64,000 bases of DNA from Muscardinus avellanarius (lineage: Eukaryota > Chordata > Mammalia > Rodentia > Gliridae), in contig OY726571.1 of assembly GCA_963383645.1 (NCBI GenBank), positions 80,497,108 to 80,561,107 of the forward strand, written 5' to 3'. The translations under genes and the position numbers were made by a program. Shown here piece by piece: positions 1-13,000 of this stretch (its first letter is position 1; each line of letters opens with the position of its first letter). The notes beneath the pieces were generated by a model that saw only the letters and a list, made by a program, of their open reading frames with translations, did not search any database and had not been told where the DNA came from.

Positions 1-985
1 GAGTAATGCATACCTCAGCTGTTGTTGGTGGTGGTTGTTGTTGTTGTTGATAAAATGTGCTAATCCTTTGCAACCCAAGTTATGAACAATAGAATAAGGA
101 AATGAAACTGGATTAGCGTGTCTCAAATTTTTCAGGGGCTTCTTTCCTGTCTTCACATTACTGGCTGACTAGACTTCTCCAATGACCTTAATTTTACAGG
201 ACCTTGGGGATGGGAGACATTTTTTCCCCAAAAGGCTCTTGCTATCCTTTGACACTAGCAAGTATGTTCAGATTCTGCGTCTAACCTTGTCATAATGAAA
301 AGAAGACTTGGAAAATTTTAGACATCCAATTTGGACTATTGAGTTTTTTAGTTAGTAGCTTTTAAGGATTTTTTCTTAGATCACTGACAATTTACTGAGG
401 TGAAACAGTACTATTTCTTAGCCCCTGGAATTTTAAATGTCTTTAAGCTACAGTGAGTTATAATAAATAAAAGATCCATAAAAAAAAACTACCCCTTGCT
501 GGGAACACCAAAGAGAGAAGTTAACCATTACAAAATAACAATTTTGCAGGAAATTGTGTCACTGATACAGAAGTTATTGGTTAACTGAAGTCTAGGCTCT
601 GGAATTAGTGGAAAGGGACACTTTTATGAATTTTATTGTTCTGATGTCATTCAAAGTTTGGAAACTCCAATTTTAAAATTTTATATCAGGTGGTCGACCA
701 TGACTAACATAGAAAATAGTATTATAAAAGCATGAAACCTTAATATTTTCTGCCTAGATATATTGATGTCTCACTTAGATATAAACTAACTACAGAATCC
801 TCAGTGATCACATGAGATGGAATTATTCAAACCGTCAGTTTTATAATCTACTTGATAATATGGCATTCGCAGAGACAGCAGTAAATCCTTCCTAGGTATA
901 GATTTGAAAAGCACATTTAAAGCATCTCTACAAATCCATGAAAAGATTAATTCATAAGAACATTTAAGTAAAAATGCAGTAAATC

Positions 986-1200
986 GCCAGGCATGGTGGT
1001 GCACGCTTGTAATCCCAGCGCTTGGGAGGCTGAGACAGGAGGATCGCACAAGTTCGAAGTCAGCCTCAGTTACTTAGTGAGGCTCTCAGCAACTTAGTGA
1101 GACTCTGTTTCCAAATAAAATATAAAAAATAGGTCTGAGAGTATAGCCTGAAGGTAGAAAAACACCCGAGTTCACCCCAGTACCACACACAAAAAAGCAG
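986..1200 (+). mobile_element. Dimeric B1/ID-like SINE
   Basis: The left half starts GCCAGGCATGGTGG, followed by TGTAATCCCAGC and AGTTCGAAGTC (pol III B box-like), an AATAAAAT-type linker and an ID-like right half ending in CCCAGTACCAC. It is flanked by copies of GCAGTAAATC. Confidence 0.85.
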
Positions 1201-1377
1201 TAAATCTTACCTTATAAGAACACCCTGATTCTTGCCTAACTGTGTGTGATTTTTAGTCATGATTAAACTCAACTTTAAAAGAGACAAATGATAAAACAAG
1301 TTAACTCTGGGAATTTAATTAAGCCAGAAAAAGAAGTGGAAGAAACACATCATCATTTCATTTCTTCTAAAGTGCAT

Positions 1378-1563
1378 TTTTTTTTTTTTTTGGCGGTAAT
1401 GGAGGTAGAACCCAGAGGCTTTCTACCTCCGTGTTATACTTCCAGACCTATTTTATACTTTATTTGGAAACAGGGTCTCATTAAGTTGTTGAGAGTCTCA
1501 CTAAGTAGCTGAGGCTAGCCTTGAACCTGCACGATCCTCCTGTCTCAGCCTCCCAAACGCGTG
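1378..1563 (-). mobile_element. Dimeric SINE
   Basis: A minus-strand copy with its A tail seen as the T run at 1378-1391. Short direct repeats of GTGCATTTT flank it. Confidence 0.85.
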
Positions 1564-1679
1564 CATTTTTTAAAAAACATATCTTTAAATTTCTAAAATC
1601 AGGATGTGCCTTATAGCCAATGAAGTCTTAAAATCATCATGGCTAGGTAGTGGTCATGACATACCTATTGGGTAAACTG

Positions 1680-1896
1680 TTTTGTTTTGTTTTGTTTTGT
1701 TTTGCTGTACTGGAGATGGAACCCAGGGCATTCTACCTCCGAGCTACACCCCCAGCCCTGTTTATTTTTATTCTTTATTTTGAAACACTGAGTTGCAAAG
1801 GGCCTCACTAAGTAGCAGAGGCTGTCCCTGAACCCCGATCCTCCTATCTCGGCCTCCCAAATGCTAGGATTACAAGCATGAGCCACCACGCCCAGT
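1680..1896 (-). mobile_element. Dimeric SINE with (AAAAC)n tail
   Basis: The tail is (TTTTG)n on the plus strand. The body runs to GCCACCACGCCCAG. TAAACTG occurs on both sides. Confidence 0.8.
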
Positions 1897-2142
1897 TCTA
1901 AACTGGTATTTTGATACATGTATGGAAGATATAACAATCATTAGACCCAGGTAATTGGCATATCCATCACCTCAATCATTTATCATTTCTTCATGTTGGA
2001 AATATTTAAAATAGAGAAATATTTTAAATATTTTAAATAGAGGAAATATTTTAAATAGAGAGCTGCTAGCTTTTTTCAAATATACAGTTAATTGCTGCTA
2101 CTTTTCTTACTAATGTTTCTACATCATTAGAAGTTTTCTAGC

Positions 2143-2342
2143 TGGGCATGGTAGCAAATGCCTGAAATCCAAGTACTTGGGAGGCTGAGATAGGAGGATG
2201 GCAGTTTCAAGTCTAGCCTCAGAAACTTAGCAATGCCCTCAGCAATCTAGAAAGACCTTGTTTCAAAATAAATAAAATTAAATAAAAAGGGCTTGGAGTA
2301 TAGGAGTATACTGGACTCAATTCTCAGTACAGAAGGAGGGAA
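2143..2342 (+). mobile_element. Diverged dimeric SINE
   Basis: GCTGGGCATGGTAGC, CTTGGGAGGCTGAGA and the AAAATAAATAAAA linker identify an older copy. Confidence 0.75.
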
Positions 2343-3761
2343 AGAAGTCCTTTTCCTCTAATCTAAGTGCAGCCCTAATGAATTTTGTTGTTCTGATGTC
2401 ATTAGAAGCTTTTCTTCTATCCAACTGCACCCCCGTGCCCATTAACAAATAGACCTTTAAAATGAATTTTTAAAGACTACACCATAATTTAGCATTGAAA
2501 CAAAAAGCTTTAGGATGGCCTTAACAGATATTTTATGTACATTTTCCATTAATGTACAAGAATGGTATGTTATAAAATTTATTTCTAAACAACTCTAAAA
2601 AAAGGACTTTCAGAAATATAAACTTTCTGAAAATCTAAGATTAAAAAGCATTATGCTCAAGCATATTACAATTATTTTATTTTCAAGGCATACACAGGTA
2701 CACTTGTGGAAGTTTCGGAAATCTCAATGTCTTGACAGAAGTGGAATCCTTATAAAAAGAAAACAAGCTGCCTGTACTAGTTACCAGCTGTCGCCATTGA
2801 TTGTATACACTTCTCAAAGTAAAAGATGCTAGTTTAACACTTTTACTCTGAGAAAGTCTTTAAAACAGCTGTGTGTTACAGCAATCCTTTTACCTACACT
2901 TGGTATTTGTCACTACTGACTTCAAAGCGGCTGGCGGCGTAGGCTCAGATTAAAAGAATCAAGGTGTGATTAGATTATTGATGCATAACTAGCTGCGTTT
3001 TTGTTGTCCAATTTATGAATTTCCTGCATCATTTCACTTTCTCTGACAAGCATTTATTAAAATAGCTTATAATAAATAAGCAAGCCTAGGAGCAGTGCTC
3101 CCTCCTGTGGTCAGTTTCCTGAAATTCTTCAAACGAAAAAAAAATTTTTTTCAACAGCAGGTGGATCGGGATTCACTTTTTATTTTTTCATATCCTACTG
3201 AAATTAGGGTGTCTTACCATTGATATACTTAGAATTTTAGTTTATCAAGCGGTTACTTTCTCAGTGGTACAAAAAACAGTAGCACCCTGACATTCGTTGA
3301 TACCACTTAAATCACTGAATACAGAATATAAATATAAATCGTGCGCCTCCTTTCCCACTCTACGTTAGCAAGAGTTAATATATCATTCCTTATGACAGCT
3401 TATCGTTTTTGTCACAATAAGCTCATATATAAATTAAGTGATTTGGGAATGGTCACAACTCCCTCACTTTCAAGTCAGTACCACTCTTATGTATAGAAAA
3501 GCTCCAGAAACCATAAAGTATGATCCACATTTTACGTTAGTTTTGCGTGTTTAATAACTACTAGTTGATATAGATAACACACACTTCCCACGCTGGTCTG
3601 AGCACTCCAAGAGGGGGAGAACCAGGTGGGATATCTCGACCTGGTCAGGCAAGCTCACGGCGCCCAAACCAGGGAGGAGACGCCACACTTCCCAGGGGCA
3701 GGTGCGGCGCGCGCGCTCCCGTCTGCCACCGCGCGCGGGAGGCGAGCCACGCCCCCTCCCA

Positions 3762-3804
3762 GCATGCGCGGCGCGCTGCACGCCGGGCGCTTGCGCATGC
3801 GTAG
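3762..3804 (+). promoter_or_regulatory. Paired NRF1-like sites
   Basis: GCATGCGCGG (3762-3771) and TTGCGCATGCGTAG (3791-3804) match the NRF1 consensus YGCGCAYGCGCR in whole or large part. NRF1 is a known activator of nuclear genes for mitochondrial proteins, so the sites fit the gene. Binding is inferred only. Confidence 0.55.
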
Positions 3805-3902
3805 TGCGCTGTGACCGCGGCTCGGGTCGCGGGGTGCATCCTAAGATCCGCTGTCCGGCATGAAGGGCTGGGGTCCGGAGCCTGCCTCCTCGCCCCAGCG
3901 CC

Positions 3903-4053
3903 ATGGAATGCTTGCGGAGCCTGCCCCGGCTCCTGCCGCGGCGCGCCCTGCGTGCTCTACCCTGGGGCCTGCCCCCGGCGGCCTTGTGCGGCCGCGCCGC
4001 CCCGCTGCTGGGACGCACCCGGGCAGCGCTCCTGCGCGGGCCCCGCCAGCCAG
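3903..4053 (+). CDS. MRS2: MRS2 exon 1 (coding part)
   Basis: Encodes Met1-Pro50 plus the first base of Gly51. It starts MECLRSLPRLLPRR, close to the human start, and supplies the mitochondrial presequence. Donor is CAG|gtacga. It is about 13 codons shorter than human. Confidence 0.93.
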
Positions 4054-7000
4054 GTACGACCCGGCGCCCGCCCCTGACCTTGGCCGCCCCGGCCTCCAGC
4101 GCCCGCGGCTCGACGGCGTGCCCGGCCCGCCGAGCCCACCTGCCAGCCCTGGGCCTCCCGCCGCCTCGCCGCAGCTCCGGTGGGACGGACTTCCCACGGC
4201 GATCTCCTCCATACTGGTGGTTTTGAACGCAGTATTCACAACCCTTGTCTTTCTCACCAAATGGTGAAACATGGTGATCAGATTTCACAACTGTGAGTGC
4301 CAGTGTTGCACAGAAACAAAAGACATTCAAATGTATAACTTCCTAAAAGGTGTAGCAGGGTTTTCAAATACTTTTTTAGTTCTCAAAACCTCCCAAACTA
4401 ACTCGCCGCAAGTCAGAACCTCATTCTCCCCGCCCAGTCTTTTCGACTTGCCTTGCGTTCCTGTTCCTGTCTTTGGTAAGGCTTGAGAACTCAATCTCTG
4501 CAAGCTGGAAGAGAACCTTCCAGGATAAGCATGGAAATTCTGAGTAGTAATCCTGCTGACATTATCTAATTTGTGGCTTATTAGTAAATGTCAGCTTATA
4601 GCGTTGCCTTTTAATTTTGTTCAGCTGACCCTTATAATTTGTAAAAGGGAAATAACCTCATTTACAAGTTACATGAATTATTACACGTAAATAGTGGGAA
4701 GGAAAAAGGACAGACTCTTTAGAGCCATCAGTGATTACTTTGGTAACAAAATAACGCGATATTTTTACACCTCATTCCTCTAATGTTTAGTGTTTGTATT
4801 TTGAAGTACCCTTTGTCTTCATTGGGTTTACTTGATTATGTTGAGAGCCCACTTCGAATCAATCTAATCATGTGTTTTAAATAGACCTCTTTTCGCCGGG
4901 CGTGGTGGTGCACGCTTGTAATCCCAGCGCTTGGGAGGTTTAGACAGGTTCGAAGCCAGCCTCAGCTACTTAGTGAGGCTCTTAGCAATTTAGTGACACC
5001 CTGTTTCCAAATAAAGTATAAAAATAGGTCTGGGAGTATAGCCCGGAGATAGAAAAGCCTCTGGGTTCCACCCCCAGTACCACCAAAAAAAAAAAAAAAA
5101 AAAAAAAGACCTCTTTTCAACTAAAGGCTTGTCTTTATTCCAGGTCAGTAAGATTTCAGACTTACTCACCATAAAGTGTATCTATAGAAAAGGAGCTGAC
5201 ACATGGAAAATAAGTAAATTCTGTGTTATAACTTGATCAGATAACCCTGATACTGGAATGACAAAGTATCAGGTGGTATATATCTACCAATATACTTTGC
5301 AAGAAGAGTTTGTTTACTTATTTTGGGGGTACTAGGGTTCCTGGAAGCCCTTCTACCTCCGGGCTACATTCCCAGACCTATTTTATTTTTTATTTGAAAA
5401 CAGGGTCTCTTAAGCCAGCACAGATGGCTTGGAACCTGCACGATCCTCCTGTCTCTGCCTCCCAAGCACGGGGATTACAAGCGTGCGCCACCACCCCCAG
5501 CATAAGAAGAGTCTTTTTAAATTATGAAAAAAGAAAACTAGACATTTTCTTCAAATCTCAGAATGCTGTATTGAATGTGTGTTCATTCAACTCTGAAATG
5601 TAAAAAATAATTAGGAAAGGAAAGAGTAATTAGAATGCCCCCACCAAATTTTAATGCCTTACCTAAGCCATTACTTTTAAAAATCATTCCCTTCCAAACC
5701 TAATTACCTACAAACATTAAAACTAACAAATTAGAGTGTTTTCCTATAGGAAAAAGGTTCCAGAAATGATAAAGTAATCTGAAGACCTCCACATTCTAAG
5801 TTCTGTCTTTGCTGTCTGTGAAAACCAACTGCAGGATCACAAGAATCTCCTCGTTCTTTCTCCAGGTGAAGTGCACCGATTTAGAACTTATGATGTCTCT
5901 CAAGCCACGTTAGCCAGTGTAGCTCAGGTGTTTACTGTGGTGAGTATATTTATATAATACCTCTGATGGTTTACAGAATGTACTTCCTAAGTTAACAGAG
6001 TTGGGCTGCTGGCCAAGCTAAAAAAAATTCTTTTTTGTAGTGAATTTGTATGTTGTGCTTAGTCAGTGACCTGAGTGCCTACTAGATTTGCTTAACAATG
6101 CCCTAGAATCTTTGTTAATGACTGTGGAACTCTTTAATACTAGAACAGATCAGTCACATCACAACTGAACGCCTGATGCTTAGGATTGCCTGGAATCTGT
6201 TTAGAATCCTTTGCAGGCTGTTAGCCAAGTGCGGAGTATCATGTAAAGCATCTTGAAGGCAGCACCGTGTAGTATTTAAGAGTGCATGTTTTGAAGGGTC
6301 TTGATCCCTACAGCCTTCTCTAAAGTGCTTCAGTGGGGGGAAATGAATAAGTTACATAGATCTCGTGTGTGTATAATAAGGCTCTTGGGTAAAAGTGTTA
6401 GAGTGACACAAGTGAAATTTATGTGGGCTTTTTGGGTTATATTTTGCAACTTTTTTGTAAGCTTTTAATTTTTCTAAAAATGTTTGAAAATAAATTTATT
6501 TAAAGCATTTAAATAAATGCTTGATGTGAGCCAGACTTTCTAAATTCAAATCTCAGCCCTACCTATTACTGTGAACTAGGTAGACATGGACAGGATATTA
6601 TATCACCTTTGTGTGCCTTAGTTTCTTATCTAGTAAACTAAGAATAAACCAATCTTATAGGATTTTTGTGAGTATTAAAGTAACCCATACTTGTGAAACC
6701 CTTAAAATAGTGCTATATATATATGTTAAGCATTTAGTATATTTTAGCTGTTAAGATTACTTTGGCCCAGTAACATCAGCACTTTTATTTATAAACTATA
6801 TAGAATAAGATAACTCAGAATTCAATTTGAAAGTTATTACTTTTATTCAATGTTTTGGAAGTAGGTCAGTTTAATTAAACAAAAATACAAAACAAGATAT
6901 CAGATTCTGAAATAAAATTTCTTTCAGGTGAAATAATTGTCTACCAAGTACACTGAAGAAAATCATCTAATTTGAAATAATGAGTTTAAAAAGTGAGCAG

Positions 7001-10000
7001 GTCATAAAGTAAATTTTTAAAAAATCAGTATGCTAGCCAGGCATGGTGGCGCGCACTTTTAGTCCCAGTACTTGATAGGCTGAGACAGGAGGAATGCAGG
7101 TTTGCAGCCAGCCTCAGCTACTTAGTGAGGTTCTCCAGAACTTAGTGAGACCCTGTTTCAAAATAAAAAGAATAAAATTTAGGGCTGGGGGTGTAACTCA
7201 GAGGTAGAATACCCCTGGATTCTGCCCCTAGTACCGCAAAAAAAAAAAATCAGCTTGCTCTTTTGAAGAAAAATGATACATGTTGATATGCAAAAATATT
7301 TAGTATATATATTTTAAAGTCGGAAGGAGAAAGTGCGAAGAAGCATTTTATAGCAAAAAGACTAAATCATATGGGTAAAATAGCATAATTTTCTAGAAAT
7401 TGTCATGTGATTTAAATAGTTTTACTTCACATATATTTCTTTATGCAGTTGGATATATGTGTTCATAAAATAAAGCTAAGGAGGAAAGCTCTGTGTTACA
7501 CAAATAGAAAGCTTCCTTTGATAAAAATATCCCTTTGATATTAATGTTTATGCTACTTAGGTATTGGTATCTTAACACATAAGAAGCAAGCTAAAAATAT
7601 ATTTTGTGGTTTTTCATCATGGTAACACAGTATGCATGTTTTCAGAGTAACAGCCAATATATTGTACCTCCAAATAAATCTTAGGAATGTCTTTTATAGT
7701 AAGTAGTGCAGCTGAGCACATTAATTTATTAAATATTATATGACTTGATAAGAATTATAGAAAAATATTTCTTTGCTTTACAGAAAGTAAATGAAGTTTG
7801 TTCGTGTCCTCTTATCAAACTATCAGAAGAGGCCTTTTCTGTAAATCATTCTGTAAATCCTGCAGTACTAAGAAGAGAGACTTCTTAGCCTCGAGTGGAT
7901 ATTTAGATTCACGAGACAGAACTCACTTGGTCCCAGCCTAAGATACAGAACATGAAACATAACAGGGCCAGGTGTGGTTGTACAGTCCTGTAACTCAGCT
8001 ACTCAGGTGACTGAGGCTAGAGAAGCGCACATTCAGAGCTAGTCTGCGTAACTTAGTGAGATCCTATCTCAAAGTAAAATTTTAAAAAGGCATGAGGATG
8101 TAGCTCAATGGCAGAGCATTTGCCTAGCATGTACAAGGCCATGGGTTCAATTCCCAGTACTGTTTAAAAAAGAGAGAAGAAACAGAAGAGCATCGAGTGT
8201 TTTCTTTTTCAAAAGTCCAGGGGTAAAAGGAGATAAAATTCTTGAAGGAAGTTGTGAGATCCTCCTTGGCTTAGAATCCCTGTGCCCCTCACTGCCAGTA
8301 TCCCATGTAACTGACTCAGAGGCACAGCTTCCAGAACCCTTCAAAGATGTGGCCAGGCACAGGAACCGCACTCGGAGGGATGGACAGTGATGGCCTTCCT
8401 CCTAGTATCTGGAATCCCTTCAGGGTCCTCCTAATCCAGTGCAATCCGCCACTCAGAGGTCGGGTTACCATGCACAGTTTTACGTAGCGATACAGCTGGT
8501 GCTTTTTATCAGACTTCTAAAGGAATCAAGACAAATGTCTGCTCATGATCAGGTTTATCCTAGCAAAGGAAAAAGATTATTCTTTTAACTCTAAAAACTG
8601 TTATTTAATCTAGAGGTCAGTTATGGTTTATTACTATTTCAATATTTTGGTGCTATTACTCAATACCATAAATATTTACTAATTTCAGAGAAAATAATAT
8701 TTTGTTTTTATAATCTACAGACAAAATTTGACAAAGAAGGAAATGTTACTTCTTTTGGTGAGTATCCTTTTAAATCAAAGGAGTGAATCTGGTGGATTAT
8801 GGTCTATGTAGGTGTGTTGAAGGAGGTCTTTCTTCAGCCTTTGTCCATTAATCCTAATTGGGACTGGCAGCACCTGGACTGTGTATCCTCCCAGAATTAC
8901 TCTCTTCTGGCAGGAGCCACTTTGATTCTAACAGATATATAGGAAATATTTTGGAGAATAGAAGCACTTTTTTCCGCTTTTGTTTCTCTTCTGCTGGTCT
9001 CTCTTACACTCACATTTATTCTGAAGCTTGTTTAAGGTAGAATCACATAATACTGACACTGCAGTGGGGACAAAAGATGAGGATGAACAGGGCACTGAGG
9101 GGAAGTCACATGAAACTCAGCCACTGATTTCCCTCTGTGGGCAGCTACTTTTAAAAATGAAACTAGGCATGACTTTACTCTGTGACTTAAGACTTTTGTT
9201 TCACATCTTTTTTCCACTTCCAGCCACAAGATACTGTTGTTTCTGCCATTGCTGAGATCCTAGAGTAGTTTTTACTCAATATCACCTTCAAAAGACAGTT
9301 CGACTTCGAGCCCCGTCACGGGTGTGATTTGACACTGCAAGATCAGATACTATAATCTGTACAATGCCTTGAGTTTCATCTGTATGTTCTCTTAGGTAGT
9401 CATTTTAGTTCTCAGGTAGGAGAATCTGGTATAAAAATCAATAATCTCTTTTTGTTTGTCCAGAACAAAGAAAATCAAATTTATTTGTTCACAAATATAT
9501 ACTGCACAAGATGATGATGTAATGTGAGAAGAAATAGAAAGTGTAGTTATATAAAATTCATATTTAATAAAGACAACCTGTCTGGAACTAGAAATTGCTG
9601 GTATAGGTTCTAAATGCATGGCTATGCTTTCTATATTGGTCCTAGAGGCTTCTAAGTATAGAGAAACTTAATACAGCAGAGAAAAAAGAAAAGAATAAAG
9701 TTAACCTGAGTGTTTTCAAGGTAAAAATTGACATTAAAAAGACTTGGTTTAGCTTTTCTTTCTGGTAGTCGTAGAAAATGGTGCCTAGTGGTGCCGGGAG
9801 GGGTGTTCTGACATAAAATCCAAATTCTTTTCATTTATTAGTTTAGCCTACTCTTTATTTCTTTTATAGAAAGGAAGAAAACTGATTTATACCAAGAGTT
9901 AGGTCTTCAAGCCAGAGATTTGAGATTTCAGCATCTGATGAGCATCACAACCAGAAACAATAGGATCATCATGAGAATGGAGGTGAGGGGCTTGGTTTTC

Positions 10001-13000
10001 ACTCCAGTCTGATCGAAGCCACTTCCTAGCCATCTTACTCAGTATCTAAGTTAATCACAGTTTTGGGGGGAAAACAAAGTACTTGTGTGGAACACAGATC
10101 GTTTTTTAATTCAATACATTATAAGTAAAACTCATTTTACATGGATTATATCCATATGTTCAGCAAGTATAATAGTGCTATGCTTATGTTTGAAAAATTC
10201 TGACTGTAGTCTTTATTCTCAGTGTTTGAATTTAGTCTGTAATATTCGAAATACTAGAAAAAATCTTGACTTTATATAGGTTTTTTTTTTTTCCACTTGT
10301 ATCACTTTTATGTAATTGTGGTATAACCTTAGCTACCACGTACAAATTCTGACTTTCCAGACAGCCCAGGAATATGTTCAATTTTGATGCTTTAAATTTT
10401 TCTTAAAGCTTTTATTTTTTAATATTTATTTATTTATTTATTTTTGCTGGTCTGGGGATGGAACCCAGGGGTATTCTACCTCTGAGCTACAGCCCCTGCC
10501 CTATTTTTTAATTTTTTATTTTGAAACAGGGTCTCACTGAGTTGCAGAGGGCCTCACTAAGTAGCTGAGGCTGTCCGCGAACCGCGATCCTCGGTCTCAG
10601 CCTCCCGAATGCTGAGATTACAAGCGTGAGCCACCGCTTCTGGCTTCTTAAAGCTTTTAAAATACAATGTATCCTCCTTTGCCTACTCAGAATGCACCAG
10701 ATATATTGACTTAATGATTCAGAAATAATATGGACATCAGTTATTTTGGTGGTAAAAGTTTAAGGTTCTGTCTGGGGTATATAAAAAGACATAGTTCTTC
10801 ATAATATTGGCCCTGCAGTGGGCATGGATTTGATTTCTGCAAAACATCTTTGATGGCAGATATTTTTTTCATTTTTCTAGAATTGGTCAGAATATTTATA
10901 ATGGAAGCAGTCTTCTCCCAGGGCGGGAAAAATTCTTCACTCTTAAGGTCATTAGCTAACATCCTTGAAAAGATCATCTATTTGATGGAGAGTTAAGAAT
11001 GTGATGAACAAATTGAGCAGAATATTAATGGTAAAATCTTAAGCGGTGGGTGTATGGTGTTGACTATACATTCTTTGAACATTTTGTATAAAATTTTTTG
11101 TAATGTTGGAAAATGGAGTTGTTTGTGGGAGTTTTTTTGTTTTGTTTTGTTTTTTGGTGGTACTGGGGTTCTTGGAAACTCTTCTACCTCCTGGCTACAC
11201 TCCCAGACCTATTTTATACATTTTTTATTTGGAAACAGAGTCTCTTAAGCCAGCACGGCTGGCTTGGAATCTGCTCAATCCTCCTGTCTCCGCCTCCCAA
11301 ATGCAGAGATTATAAGCGTGCAACGCCATGCTCAGCGAGAAATGTTATTTTTATTTTTATTTATTTATTTTTTGTTGTGATACTGGGGATTATTCAGGAG
11401 CAGTCTACCATTGAGCTACATCCCTATCCCTTTTTGTTTTTTATTTTGAGACAAGGCCTGGCTAAGTTACTGAGGCTGTGAACTTGGAATTCTTGTGACT
11501 TGGCCTCCTAAGTAGCTGAGATTGCAGGTTTGTGCCACCGTGCCTGATTCCCAATTTTTATATTACTAATACAAATAGCACAGCCCACTTCTACTCTTTA
11601 AATGTAAAAGATGCCAGTCTCTCATTTTAGAAAAAAAAGGGAACTTTTTCATTTAAGCCAAAGTGAATTGATTGGTGTGAGTGTCTAGTAGTGGGGAATA
11701 AACTCAGGGCATTCTGTTTCTGAGCTATACCCTTAGCCCTCTATGTTTTGTTTTGTTTTTAATTTTGAAACTGAGTTGCCGGCTCTGACTTCTCAAACCT
11801 GCAATCCTCCTGTTTTAGCCTTCCAAGTACTGGGATTATAAAATAAACCTTTATTTTCTATTTTTTAGTTTTTAAACAGGGTCTCACAAAGTTAGAGTGT
11901 GCTGGTTTCAAACCTGCAATCCTGTCTTAGCCTCCCAAGTATTGGGATTACAGGCCAAAAAAAGTCTACTGCATTTGATTCTTTTTTTTTTTTTTTTTTT
12001 TTTTTTTTTGCAGTACTGGAGATGGAACCCAAGAGCATTCTACCTCTGTGCTACACCCCCAGCCCTATATTTTTAGTCTTTTTAAGTTTGAAACAGGGTC
12101 TCACTGAGTTGCAAAGGGCCTTGCTAAGTAGCTAAGGCTGTCTGCAAACTGCGATCCTCTGGTCTCAGCCTCCCGAATGCGGGGATTACGAGCGTGCACC
12201 ATCATACCCTGCTTCATACTTGATTCTTAAAAAAACTATCTTTTATTTCTTCTATTTCTTATGATTGCCTTAGAATTCTTGGGTATATAATTTGTGTGAG
12301 TACTAATTCTATTGAGATTGAGTTAAGGGAATCAAGATTTACATGTATTTTAGATATCCTGTTTGTAAACAAATATGCCTTGTTTTTGTTTTTTGAAAAA
12401 TCAAGTGAATACTGATTTGCTTTAGTTTTAATCCAAAATTAATGAAATGTTCAGCTGAATGTGATGAATATTTTTCCTATAACTCTGTAACCTTCATGTA
12501 CATGAATGTAGATGTATGCATGTGTTTATTCCTGTGTGTATATATGTGTGCTTTTTTTTTTTAACAGTATTTGAAAGCTGTGATAACTCCTGAGTGTCTT
12601 CTGATACTAGATTATCGTAATTTAAACTTGGAGCAATGGCTGTTCCGGGAACTGCCATCGCAGTTGGCTGGAGAAGGTCAACTTGTCACCTACCCTTTAC
12701 CTTTTGAGTTCAGAGCCATAGAAGCACTCCTGCAGTACTGGGTAAGCCTGTTTTATTTGACATCCCGAGTTTATTTGGGTTTTGAATGCTATTAAATGGG
12801 AAGACAAATTGCATTGTTTCAGTGACATTTTCCTGACCATCTCTTCCAACAAAAACATTCCTAAAGGTCCTAATGGATGAAGTACTTAATTCTTAAATTC
12901 TTGATCCAACCAAGTAAAACTAAAGATTCTAGTTATAGTAAATAGTATAGTATATAAAGAAACACATTCAAGTTGACTCTTCCTCATACAATTTTAAAAA

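Larger units (their letters stand above)
1..3639. other. 5' flank of MRS2, no gene seen
   Basis: AT-rich non-coding DNA with a short (GTT)n run at 30-50 and four SINEs between 986 and 2340. An AT-rich tandem stretch at 1999-2062 repeats a unit close to AAATATTTTAAATAGAG. No open frame here resembles a known protein. Confidence 0.7.
3640..4200 (+). promoter_or_regulatory. MRS2: CpG-island promoter of MRS2
   Basis: The block is GC-rich and full of CpG, unlike the AT-rich flanks, and covers the 5' leader and exon 1. There is no TATA box near the start codon. A GC/CACC-type Sp/KLF box lies at 3747-3760, followed by two NRF1-like palindromes. This is typical of a housekeeping gene for a mitochondrial protein. 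The exact transcription start cannot be read from sequence. Confidence 0.8.

Noticed and set aside
3551..4330. 259-codon minus-strand open frame across the CpG island
   Set aside because: It is an Arg/Gly/Ala-rich frame from GC-rich DNA antisense to MRS2 exon 1, with no protein family features.
8090..8160. tRNA-like sequence with A- and B-box (also 16090-16430, 38510-38600)
   Set aside because: They have A-rich tails, lack a cloverleaf with CCA-side pairing and match ID-type SINEs derived from tRNA, so they are not tRNA genes.
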